DNA from: Neobacillus mesonae
GTDB lineage: Bacteria > Bacillota > Bacilli > Bacillales > Cytobacillaceae
Assembly (NCBI RefSeq): GCF_001636315.1
Contig: NZ_KV440949.1
Location: forward strand, 2,852,689 to 2,912,970
Reading direction: 5' to 3'
DNA: 60,282 bases
Shown here: positions 50,467-58,213 of the stretch, in pieces
Layout: each line of letters opens with the position of its first letter
Numbering within the stretch: the first letter of the stretch is position 1
The notes under the pieces: generated by a model
What the model was told of the DNA's origin: nothing
The model's database searches: none
The model's input: the letters and a program-made list of their open reading frames with translations, nothing else
Translations under genes and position numbers: made by a program

Positions 50467-50523
50467 ACGGAGACGGTTCTTTTGTTTCATTCAAAAGAAA
50501 TGAAACAAAAGAACCGCCAGCAT
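50467..50523 (+). repeat. Full palindrome-family element between convergent genes
   Basis: ACGGAGACGGTTCTTTTGTT and AACAAAAGAACCGCCAGC form the arms, with a long inner GTTTCATT/AATGAAAC pairing. The outermost bases have drifted (GGAGAC against CGCC). It separates the LysR and MMPL genes. Confidence 0.88.
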
Positions 50524-50526
50524 GTA

Positions 50527-52635
50527 TTATCTATTTCCACTAACCTTTTTATCTTTTTCCAATAAAACAATTAATCCTGGTAACAATATCCCTCTGATTA
50601 GGAAGGTGTCGAGTAAGATTCCGACTGCTACGATGAATCCGAAGATAAACAGCAGTTGGATTGGCTGGGTCATTAATACGGCAAAGGTGGCTGCCAGTAT
50701 CAGGCCGGCTGAAGAGATGACACCGCCCGTATTAGTAACCGCAATTTCTACCGCTTCCTTGACACTATGCTTCGCTCTTTCTTCCTGGAACCTTGAGACG
50801 AGCATAATATTATAGTCAATTCCCAAGGCGACCAAGAAGACGAAGGCATAAAGCGGCACACGGTCGCTGATGGTATCAATTCCGAAAATCAGATTACTTA
50901 AGAAGGTCCCTAATCCTAATGCCGCAAAGAATGAAATGAGGATAGTGCCCATCATATAAATCGGCATTTTAAACGACCTTGTTAAAACAATCAACAGGAC
51001 GAAGATTAAAATCGTCTCCAGCGTTACAATCACAGTAACATCCCGGTCATTGACAATACGGTCATCCACTTTAACGGCTGTTTCGCCGGCAAAAAACAAC
51101 TTACCCTCAAGCCCGCTGTCAGCAACAATTTTCTTGGAATGATCAATTGTTTCTTTTAGTGCATCAATCGTTTTAACCGAATACGGATTTCCTTCAAACG
51201 TCAAACTGTAATAAAGCACTGAATCGTCTTTTGTTTTACCACCTAAGCGGACGTTGTCTACGTGCGGCCGACTCTCCAATGCGGTTTTTAATTTTTCCTG
51301 CTGTTCAGCTGTAACGGCGCCATTAGATTCAAACACCACAGTAGTCGGCGCCAGATCCCCGCTTCCAAATTCCTTTGCTAAAATTTCATAGCCCTGACGT
51401 GAAGGCATGTCTTTAGGGAATGATTTCATCGTGTCATATTCATACTTTAAATTAAACAGGTTACTTGCAGACACTAATAGGAAAATCCCGATAATAACAA
51501 CTGAAAGCCCGGGTTTTTTCGTAACAAAACGGCCTATTTTCCCCCAAACTATATGCTTGCTGGCATACGCTTCACCAACATGAGGGATTTTCGGCCAAAA
51601 TGACTTTCTGCCAAACAGGGTAAACAATGCAGGAACGAGCGTGATGGATGCCAGCATAATCACGGCCATTGTCGTTGCAAAGGTTGGGGCAAAGTTTCGG
51701 TAGTCACCAAACTGAGCAAAGAATAACACCAGCATGGCGGCCAGAACCGTTCCGCCTGAAAAGAAAACCGGCATCCCTGTTTCCCGCATCGCTTCCTTCA
51801 TCGCCTGAAACTTGCTTTCATGACTTGTCAGCTCTTCACGATACCGAGAAAAAACGAATAAGGAATAATCAATCATTGCGGCAAATAACAAAATCGACAT
51901 TATCGACAATGTCTGATTACTTAAAGCAAGCCCTGCTGCGCCCATGATTCCCAGTATTTGATTAACAACTTCATAGACAAAGACAGCTGCAAGAAGTGGA
52001 ATAAATGCTAATAACGGCGAGCGGTAAATCACGATTAACAAAATAAGAATTAAACCGACTGTAGATAAAATCAGAACAACATCAGCTCGGGAAAATAGAT
52101 CAAGAGAATCAGCAGCAATCCCGGCAGGTCCGGTAACAAACAATTTATAGTCCGTTGCATCTGCCGCAACTTTCTTCACCTTAACTAATGAATCCCTAAT
52201 TTCCGTATTTTCAAGTGAAGCATTAAAGCTTAACGGAACGATGGCCGTTTTCTTGTCCTTTGAGAAAAAGCCAGCCGTTGCTTGAGGAGGAAGGGAAGCA
52301 ATCGGGATAATCTGATCAATTCCTTTAATATTTTCTTCCTTTATTTTGTCTAGAACCTGACCAAGCTTTTGGAGCTGCACTTCACCATCTTTTGATTGAA
52401 AAACTAATATAGCAGGGGTTCCCTCATTATTAGGGAAATATTGGTCCATCTTTTTTTGCGCAATCACCGATTTTGCATCGTCAGGCAGGGAATCAATTCG
52501 GGATACTTCATAATCCTTGGCACTTGGTGCAAATATCGCAAGTAACATGGTGATAACCAACCAAGCAGCAAGCGTAATCCACATTCCCTTTTTGGTCGAA
52601 ACGCGGTCGGTAATGGCTTGTAGAAATGACTTCAT
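50527..52635 (-). CDS. MMPL-family (RND-type) transporter
   Basis: A 702-aa membrane protein with the MMPL plan: one N-terminal helix (about 17-35), a large extracellular loop, five to six helices (about 180-370) with AMIDYSLFVFSRYREELTS, a second loop, and a second helix block (about 520-690) with VALGIDYNIMLVSRFQEERA. The two GIDY/MIDY-type motifs are characteristic. Likely roles are lipid or hydrophobic drug export driven by proton gradient. GAAGGGAG precedes ATG 52635. The gene follows a TetR gene and has its own promoter with three operator boxes. The cargo is unknown. Confidence 0.9.
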   Translation of the reverse strand: MKSFLQAITDRVSTKKGMWITLAAWLVITMLLAIFAPSAKDYEVSRIDSLPDDAKSVIAQKKMDQYFPNNEGTPAILVFQSKDGEVQLQKLGQVLDKIKEENIKGIDQIIPIASLPPQATAGFFSKDKKTAIVPLSFNASLENTEIRDSLVKVKKVAADATDYKLFVTGPAGIAADSLDLFSRADVVLILSTVGLILILLIVIYRSPLLAFIPLLAAVFVYEVVNQILGIMGAAGLALSNQTLSIMSILLFAAMIDYSLFVFSRYREELTSHESKFQAMKEAMRETGMPVFFSGGTVLAAMLVLFFAQFGDYRNFAPTFATTMAVIMLASITLVPALFTLFGRKSFWPKIPHVGEAYASKHIVWGKIGRFVTKKPGLSVVIIGIFLLVSASNLFNLKYEYDTMKSFPKDMPSRQGYEILAKEFGSGDLAPTTVVFESNGAVTAEQQEKLKTALESRPHVDNVRLGGKTKDDSVLYYSLTFEGNPYSVKTIDALKETIDHSKKIVADSGLEGKLFFAGETAVKVDDRIVNDRDVTVIVTLETILIFVLLIVLTRSFKMPIYMMGTILISFFAALGLGTFLSNLIFGIDTISDRVPLYAFVFLVALGIDYNIMLVSRFQEERAKHSVKEAVEIAVTNTGGVISSAGLILAATFAVLMTQPIQLLFIFGFIVAVGILLDTFLIRGILLPGLIVLLEKDKKVSGNR

Positions 52636-52672
52636 CGAGTTTGTTTACTCCCTTCTTTAAAGAAATCTTAAG

Positions 52673-52752
52673 GTAACACAAGTGTCACTTTAGGAAAAAT
52701 AAAAAGACACTATTGTCACTTTTATTATCTTTTAAAGTAACATATGTGTCAA
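52673..52752 (-). promoter_or_regulatory. MMPL gene promoter with three TetR-type operators
   Basis: On the minus strand, TTGACA (52752-52747), 17 bp and GATAAT (52729-52724) form the promoter. Three related palindromes are present on the plus strand: GTAACACAAGTGTCAC (52673-52688), GACACTATTGTCAC (52706-52719) and GTAACATATGTGTCA (52737-52751). Their centres are 31 and 33 bp apart, about three helical turns. The third covers the -35, the second lies just after the -10, and the first is in the leader. Confidence 0.82.
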
Positions 52753-52753
52753 T

Positions 52754-53305
52754 TTAGTTGTTTATGAACATTCCATGACAAATAATTTCTTTAATGGAGC
52801 TGACCCAAATGGGATGTGGGATATTGGAATGATTGGGGATGGCAACAGATTGGAAAATGTATCCTAAAATCAAATTGTTTGGAAGGTCTCGCTTCAGTTT
52901 TCTTTCCTTTTTCCCTAATTCCACAAATTTCTGTAAATGCTGGTACATATCCGTATGGAGTGTCTTAAATTTTTCTTCATGGTGTGGTACCCGCTGACCG
53001 ATTTTAATGAGCTTCTGAATATCAGAGTAACTAAACATCAGGTTTAACAGGTAATTAAATTGTGCTTCAAACCCTTGGTGTAAATCTATTTGTTTTAGCT
53101 TGAGCAAATATTGATCCATTTCATAAAAGTAATAGTTCGTGATGAGCTCTTCCTTATTTTCATAGTATTTATAAAGTGCACCCCGAGATACCTGTAAGCT
53201 GTCAGCCAGCAAACTAAACGTAAAGGCCTCATAGCCATGACTTAGCAGCAGCTCCTTAGTTGCTTGAAATAATTCATCTGTGGAGAATTTGCGTTCACGC
53301 GCCAT
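52754..53305 (-). CDS. TetR-family repressor of the MMPL transporter
   Basis: A 183-aa regulator. The TetR helix-turn-helix occupies about residues 8-54: TDELFQATKELLLSHGYEAF, then LADSLQVSRGALYKYYENKE. The C-terminal ligand-binding part is unclassified. It is directly upstream of the MMPL gene on the same strand, and the three palindromes in the gap are its probable targets. A ligand exported by the transporter is a likely inducer (inference). Confidence 0.9.
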   Translation of the reverse strand: MARERKFSTDELFQATKELLLSHGYEAFTFSLLADSLQVSRGALYKYYENKEELITNYYFYEMDQYLLKLKQIDLHQGFEAQFNYLLNLMFSYSDIQKLIKIGQRVPHHEEKFKTLHTDMYQHLQKFVELGKKERKLKRDLPNNLILGYIFQSVAIPNHSNIPHPIWVSSIKEIICHGMFINN

Positions 53306-53370
53306 ACACTCACCTCAACACCTATTATAAGCAAAAAAAGGGCGAATGGTAAATGAACCGTACCTGTGTT

Positions 53371-54117
53371 TTAAAAATAAATGAGAAACAGTATTGGTAA
53401 AATCCCGAATGCGATGTTAACGATGAAATGGCAAATGATAAGAGGAAATAATCTTTTTTGTTTGTGATAAATAACCCCGCTGCCAACTCCCCATACAAAG
53501 AAAGCTGCCGCGTAGACAATAGCACCATGAATACTAACCGCCAATATCATGTGCTGTAACGCAAAACCAACCGCCGGAATGGTTATTCCAACCCACACTT
53601 TTTTATAATGTTTGATTATTAATGGCTGTGCATAGCCTCGATACATTAGTTCTTCAACAGGTGCATTCAATAAAGGAAAAATAATAGAAATGCATGCGGT
53701 TAACCAAATAAGCCAGTCAGGCCGTGAAAAAGTATAGATTTCTTCATTTCCTATAAAAACAGTATGAAAGTGTTGGAATAAATCTGGTCCATACATGACA
53801 AACATGATTCCTAAAATTGTAACCACAAACGGAATATACAAGACAAACAGCCATAAAATGCCCAACAAGATATCTTTAATAACCCGTTTACGGTGAAAAC
53901 CGATTAAGTCTTGAATAGAACGACCTTCTTTTTTTAAAAGATGATGTAATAGAAAAAAACAAAGTACATTTACTATAGTAAAGTAAACAGTTGAAAATTC
54001 GGGTAGGTAGGGAAACTGAAATTGGATTCCGGCTTTTTTAAGTAATAAAAAGAAAATGAGCAGCGTCATGATTAGCATCGGAAAGCGGATGAATGAAACC
54101 AGCCATGCGTTCTTCAT
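53371..54117 (-). CDS. CPBP-family intramembrane metalloprotease (CAAX-type)
   Basis: A 248-aa membrane protein with about seven or eight helices. CPBP motifs are intact: EELMYRGYAQP (EExxxR), VGFALQHMI (second histidine motif) and the late FPLIICHFIVNIAF (third). These glutamate and histidine residues form the active site in the Rce1-like family. In Bacillus such proteins are linked to bacteriocin immunity or membrane protein processing; no peptide toxin gene lies beside it. GGAGGTG precedes ATG 54117. It is on the same strand as the TetR gene, about 65 bp upstream of it. Confidence 0.9.
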   Translation of the reverse strand: MKNAWLVSFIRFPMLIMTLLIFFLLLKKAGIQFQFPYLPEFSTVYFTIVNVLCFFLLHHLLKKEGRSIQDLIGFHRKRVIKDILLGILWLFVLYIPFVVTILGIMFVMYGPDLFQHFHTVFIGNEEIYTFSRPDWLIWLTACISIIFPLLNAPVEELMYRGYAQPLIIKHYKKVWVGITIPAVGFALQHMILAVSIHGAIVYAAAFFVWGVGSGVIYHKQKRLFPLIICHFIVNIAFGILPILFLIYF

Positions 54118-54314
54118 AAACTTGACACCTCCGTTATTCCAAAATACTCAGAGCCCTTTATTTTTATGAGTTAACATTATAAATTCAATTTTTGGCAAAA
54201 AGATCATGTTATAGCAGGGGATTTGTAAGATTATGGTGAATTATGTAGTTTATAAGGAAAATGTTTGGAAATTCATTATGATTCAATAAAGCAACTATTA
54301 CAAAAGGGGAAAGT

Positions 54315-54437
54315 ATGCGGAAGGTATTAAAAATTGTATTGGTACTAGGTTTCTGATGTTGTTCGAAAAACTCTGATGACCATGTAGTAGGTTATGAAGT
54401 TATTTATAAAGCAACTTTTGAACTACAAGGAAGTTAG
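54315..54437 (+). pseudogene. Decayed small lipoprotein gene
   Basis: After AAAGGGGAAAGT, ATG 54315 opens MRKVLKIVLVLGF, a lipoprotein-type signal, then TGA (54354-54356) stands just before CCSKNSDDHVVGYEVIYKAT and FELQGS, ending at TAG (54435-54437). The frame after the stop keeps a lipobox-like Cys. A later segment (RIIEEAIKEVS) continues in another frame. I do not recognise the family. It borders the tandem array. Confidence 0.6.
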
Positions 54438-54530
54438 AACAGAATTATAGAGGAAGCTATTAAAGAAGTATCCTGATGATAAACGAGTGAAAAAAATTAT
54501 AAAATAGATCTGGGCTTATTGGAATCAGTT

Positions 54531-55013
54531 TATCTGAGAAGTTTTTATGAGAACAAAACTATCTAAAAAGGAATCCAAATTGTCCTCATAAAGCGTTCAT
54601 GAGAACTGGAATCACGAAAAGCAAGGCCATTTTGTCCTCATGAAGCGTTCATGAGAACTGGAACCAAGAAAAGCGCGGTAGTTTTGTCTTCATGAAGCGT
54701 TCATGAGAACTGAAACCAAGAAAAGCACGGCCGTCTTGTCCTCATGAAGCGTTCATGAGAACTGAAACCAGGAAAAGCGCGGCGGTCTTGTTCTCATAAA
54801 GCGTTCATGAGAACTGAAACCAGGAAAAGCGTGGCGGTCTTGTCCCCATGAAGCGTCCATGAGAACAGATACCAAGAAAAGAGCGACGTCCTTGTCCTCA
54901 TGAAGCGTTTATGAGAACTGGAACCACGGAAAACGAGGCCGTTTTGTCCCCATGAAGTGTTCATGAGAACTGAAACCAAGAAAAGCAAGGCCGTTTTGTC
55001 CTCATAAAGTAAT
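54531..55013 (+). repeat. Non-coding tandem array of 52-bp units, each with a small hairpin
   Basis: Nine units of exactly 52 bp start at 54531, 54583, 54635, 54687, 54739, 54791, 54843, 54895 and 54947, followed by a 15-bp partial. The first is degenerate and the other eight are closely similar. Each of the eight holds TCATGAAGCGTTCATGA or a variant, a 7-bp stem with loop GCG, followed by GAAC and an AAGAAAAGC-like block. A period of 52 is not a multiple of three, so reading frames shift in every unit. Confidence 0.95.
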
Positions 55014-55049
55014 TATCAGGATCTTTTGAATAAATGGAGGGAAGGAAGA

Positions 55050-55556
55050 TTGTCAACATATTGGGGAAGACCAAAAATAAACATTCCCAAATCAAAGAGT
55101 GAATGGATTTGGGATATTATAGGATATTTCTGTTATTTTGGCTCTATCATTCTTTTACTCATTGTTTGGGGAACACTTCCGGATGAAGTACCAGGGCATT
55201 ATAACGCTGCCGGTGAGGTAGACCGTTGGGGCTCAAAATGGGAACTTCTGATTTTCCCGTTTATCGGGGCGTTTATTCTAATTTTCCTGTCCGTTCTTGA
55301 AAAATTCCCTGAGGCCCATAATTACCCAAAACGGTTGAATGAAACGAATGCGGAACACTTCTATTTACATAGCCGGAAAATATTAAATCAAATAAAAAAT
55401 ATTTGTTTAATTATTTTCTGCCTCGTTGAGATAGAATCCATTTCTATTGCTTTGGGATGGGGCGGAGGTTTTGGTGCGTGGTTTTTACCGGTCACGATAA
55501 TAGGCACGGGGATTCCAATCATATTAGGAATCATCCAGCAAAGACGAATAAGATAG
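55050..55556 (+). CDS. DUF1648-domain membrane protein
   Basis: A 168-aa membrane protein with four helices (about 20-40, 65-85, 110-130, 140-160). The DUF1648 motif LPDEVPGHYNAAGEVDRWGS lies at about residues 43-62, between helices 1 and 2. Proteins with this domain often accompany regulators of stress or autolysis (SdpI-like), but function is unknown here. The start is TTG 55050 after GGAGGGAAGGAAGA; an earlier in-frame TTG at 55026 precedes that site. It directly follows the 52-bp array. Confidence 0.82.
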   Translation: MSTYWGRPKINIPKSKSEWIWDIIGYFCYFGSIILLLIVWGTLPDEVPGHYNAAGEVDRWGSKWELLIFPFIGAFILIFLSVLEKFPEAHNYPKRLNETNAEHFYLHSRKILNQIKNICLIIFCLVEIESISIALGWGGGFGAWFLPVTIIGTGIPIILGIIQQRRIR

Positions 55557-55560
55557 TTAA

Positions 55561-55602
55561 AAGGTTCAGTCCCCGTAAATAATGGGGAACTGAACCTTTT
55601 TT
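55561..55602 (+). terminator. Bidirectional terminator after the DUF1648 gene
   Basis: AAGGTTCAGT/ACTGAACCTT outer and CCCC/GGGG inner stems, with six T residues. It overlaps the end of the convergent permease gene. Confidence 0.9.
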
Positions 55603-56494
55603 AAAGCATTCGATATTTCGCCTTAAAATACTTTTTAAAACCGTCGGCAAGCAAAAGGAAAGTAATAATCATCACCGAAATAAATAAGACTGTGTACAAC
55701 GGGACCCAGTAGCTGCTCCAGATTTCTTTCGATATAAGTTGAAGATGCATCGGATAAGCAAGTGATATATTTTCCGCCGAGTAACTTCCGTCCATTTCAG
55801 ATGTGAATTTTTGATCCACAAAAAGATTGAAGACAGCCAATTGTGCTAGTAAAAACAAAACTCTGGCCATGTCGTTCACGAAACTGGTGATCAGCTGTGA
55901 TTTCAGATGCGGGAAAATATGCCGCGTAAATAAACTAACTTTGGTAGTGCCGGTAGAAATGGCCGCCTTGATAAAAAGCTGATTGGATAAGTAAGTCACA
56001 TCGTTTTTTACCAACGTCGCCAGACGCCCAACCTCAATTCCGGACAAGATTATAACAAACCATAACGGCGAGAAGTTGGAAAAATAGATAAAGGGGATTC
56101 CAAGCAGCAGTGCCGCTAGAAAAATTGGCGGAATAAACGATAAGACATAATTCCAGCCGCTTAACAATGCATTAACCGGTTTTGAAATTGTCGCAGCCAT
56201 TCCAAGCGGGACTGCAACGATATATCGAATAACGGCAATTACCGTAACGAGCAGCAATGTTTCTCCCGTCCCCATCACAAACAAACTCAGCAGATCCCTT
56301 CCTTTCCGGTCGCTTCCAAGCGGGTGCTCAGCTGATGGTGGGTAGGGCGGGATTTGAATTTTCCCCTCCTCACTCATTTTCATGGTTTCTTCTTTTAAAC
56401 TAGCATCAACAAAGGGAAGGTGCGAACCAAAGAATGCGAATACTAGAAAAATCGCCAAAAGCATTGTCCCTATTATAAGTTGGATATTTTTCAA
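55601..56494 (-). CDS. Orphan ABC transporter permease, OppC/NikC-like
   Basis: A 297-aa permease of the peptide/nickel family. The N-terminal helix and the loop with PSAEHPLGSDRKGRDLLSLF match OppC proteins. The coupling loop reads FIKAAISTGTTKVSLFTRHI. The TTG start at 56494 overlaps the upstream permease stop by 4 bp (TTGA). No ATPase or binding protein gene is adjacent on either side, so the pair must borrow them, be a remnant, or act differently. The extracytoplasmic loop between the last helices (about residues 228-262) is longer than in NikC of this window. Confidence 0.82.
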   Translation of the reverse strand: MKNIQLIIGTMLLAIFLVFAFFGSHLPFVDASLKEETMKMSEEGKIQIPPYPPSAEHPLGSDRKGRDLLSLFVMGTGETLLLVTVIAVIRYIVAVPLGMAATISKPVNALLSGWNYVLSFIPPIFLAALLLGIPFIYFSNFSPLWFVIILSGIEVGRLATLVKNDVTYLSNQLFIKAAISTGTTKVSLFTRHIFPHLKSQLITSFVNDMARVLFLLAQLAVFNLFVDQKFTSEMDGSYSAENISLAYPMHLQLISKEIWSSYWVPLYTVLFISVMIITFLLLADGFKKYFKAKYRML

Positions 56495-57456
56495 GACATA
56501 TCCCCCTCTTCTTGAAGGTCATATGGTGTTAAGAAATAATGACAGATTTGGCTGATTAAATGAACGAGTAAGATAATAAACGTAAAAATAATCGTATAAG
56601 AGATAGCTAATAATGCATTCCCTAAATCCCTGCTTTGTCCGACGGCAAATGTTGTTCCAGGAAGAACGACCTTTAGAAAATAGAAACCTGCCCCACGGTA
56701 ATCGGTGAATTTTTCAATAATAAATAAATTCGATAACACAAAAAGTGCGATTGTATTCAGATGCTGCAAAATCTTGATGATGGCATTCCGAAAGATATGT
56801 ATATAGACTACTTTTTTAAAAGGGACCCCTTTGGAAAATGCTGTCCGGATATAATCCTTTCCTTCCTCATCCTCTAAGCTGGTATAGGTTATTTTAGCTA
56901 TATAAAACAGGGGATAGATTGTTAAATAAATAATACATAGAATGATATTTTCAAAGTTTTCACTGCCGAATAAGGTGATATGGGGCAGCAGACCAATATT
57001 AGAGAGATACATCAGGATGATTTGGATGCAGATGACGATGAAAAAGTCCGGGATGGACAGGAAAAGCCAAGTTGCGCCATTACTAGGAGCACTCCAAAAT
57101 TTATATTTCGACAGGCGGTAATCCAACATCCCTTTTAGCACGCCAAGGAAAAAAGCAAGACCCAATGCGGGAATGGCAATGTACAAGCTTTTCTTCATTG
57201 TCCGAGAAAGCAGTTCGCTATTTGGGTAGTGCGGCATATACTCTCCGAGGGACTTGTTGTCCTTGATGTAAGCAAAGAAGTCAATAAAGGAATCCTTGTG
57301 TTTTGTGAAAGAGTAGTGATATTCCACACCTGTAAAGACATTGCCGGTTGTTGTTTCAAAGGTCACGTCTCTTGGCATTAGAATGATAAAAATAATAATA
57401 AAGGTCGCGAGCAGCCAGGCAAGGATGCTTTTTCCTAATTGGTAAATGAGCGGCAA
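56491..57456 (-). CDS. Orphan ABC transporter permease, OppB/NikB-like
   Basis: A 321-aa permease forming the other half of the pair. It has six helices and the family region YIRTAFSKGVPFKKVVYIHI as coupling loop. The usual N-terminal LPGDP motif of OppB is absent (FIIILMPRDVTFETTTGNVF instead), so it is a divergent member. The start is TTG 57456 after AGGAGG with 7-nt spacing. No ATPase or binding protein is encoded nearby. Confidence 0.8.
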   Translation of the reverse strand: MPLIYQLGKSILAWLLATFIIIFIILMPRDVTFETTTGNVFTGVEYHYSFTKHKDSFIDFFAYIKDNKSLGEYMPHYPNSELLSRTMKKSLYIAIPALGLAFFLGVLKGMLDYRLSKYKFWSAPSNGATWLFLSIPDFFIVICIQIILMYLSNIGLLPHITLFGSENFENIILCIIYLTIYPLFYIAKITYTSLEDEEGKDYIRTAFSKGVPFKKVVYIHIFRNAIIKILQHLNTIALFVLSNLFIIEKFTDYRGAGFYFLKVVLPGTTFAVGQSRDLGNALLAISYTIIFTFIILLVHLISQICHYFLTPYDLQEEGDMS

Positions 57457-57589
57457 AAGTAGTCCTCCTTTACTAGTGCTATATAGGAATAGTATATCAG
57501 ACTTTGCTGAATTTTGGATATATTGGGAATTGATAGAAGATCAATTGTTTATTAAAATAAAGCTAAAACGGATCTAGGGGGAAAAGGCA

Positions 57590-58213
57590 TTGGAGCTGTT
57601 GATTATTCGGCATGGGCAGTCGGAAGCTGATTTATTAGGAGTGCATGAGGGAAGAGCGGACTTTCCGTTGACAGAGCTAGGGAAGGAGCAGGCGAAACGA
57701 ATGGCGGAGTATGTTGCTATTCACTACCCTCCTGACATCATCTTATCCAGCCCTCTCAAGCGGGCCCAAAGTACTGCTTTTATTCTGCAAAAAACGGTTG
57801 GCTGCGAACTCGTAGAGGATCCCAATTTAATGGAGTTTAATAACGGCGTATTGGCGGGGCTGTCCAGGGAGGTGGCTGCTGCAAAGTACCCACTGCCGAC
57901 GAATGGCAGACCAGCACATATTCCCATCCAAGACGGAGAATCAGAGCTGGATTTTCGTTTCCGCGCTGAGCGGGTTTTTCATAAAATCATATACAATTAT
58001 CGAGAGTTTGATAGGGTTGCGGTTGTTTCGCACGGCGGTCTCATCTCAAACTTGTTAAAAGCATTCCTGCGCCAATCGCCGACTAATAAGTTTGCGTTTG
58101 CTACAGGAGATACCGGGTTTCATTTAATTGAGATAAAAAATGAACGAAGAATAGTTAAGTTTCTTAATAATCAGGAGCACCTTAAGGCTGCGGAATGGGG
58201 GAAAAATGAATAG
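57590..58213 (+). CDS. Histidine phosphatase family protein (phosphoglycerate mutase-like)
   Basis: A 207-aa cytoplasmic phosphatase. The catalytic start LLIIRHGQSEADLLG has the phospho-histidine, followed by LTELGKEQAKRMAEYV, ILSSPLKRAQSTA, and VAVVSHGGLISNLL with the second histidine. Both catalytic histidines and arginines are present. The start is TTG 57590, with AGGGGGAAAAGG upstream. It overlaps the following gene by 8 bp, so they form an operon. Substrates of this broad family are diverse. Confidence 0.9.
   Translation: MELLIIRHGQSEADLLGVHEGRADFPLTELGKEQAKRMAEYVAIHYPPDIILSSPLKRAQSTAFILQKTVGCELVEDPNLMEFNNGVLAGLSREVAAAKYPLPTNGRPAHIPIQDGESELDFRFRAERVFHKIIYNYREFDRVAVVSHGGLISNLLKAFLRQSPTNKFAFATGDTGFHLIEIKNERRIVKFLNNQEHLKAAEWGKNE

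Noticed and set aside
54354..54356. TGA in the small lipoprotein frame as selenocysteine
   Set aside because: No selenocysteine machinery or SECIS-like hairpin is seen nearby, and the frame hits another stop soon after.
54794..54988. Minus-strand 64-codon open frame
   Set aside because: It lies entirely within the first tandem array and changes frame with each unit.
54531..55013. CRISPR array
   Set aside because: The whole 52-bp unit is conserved, there are no unique spacers, and no cas gene is in the window.
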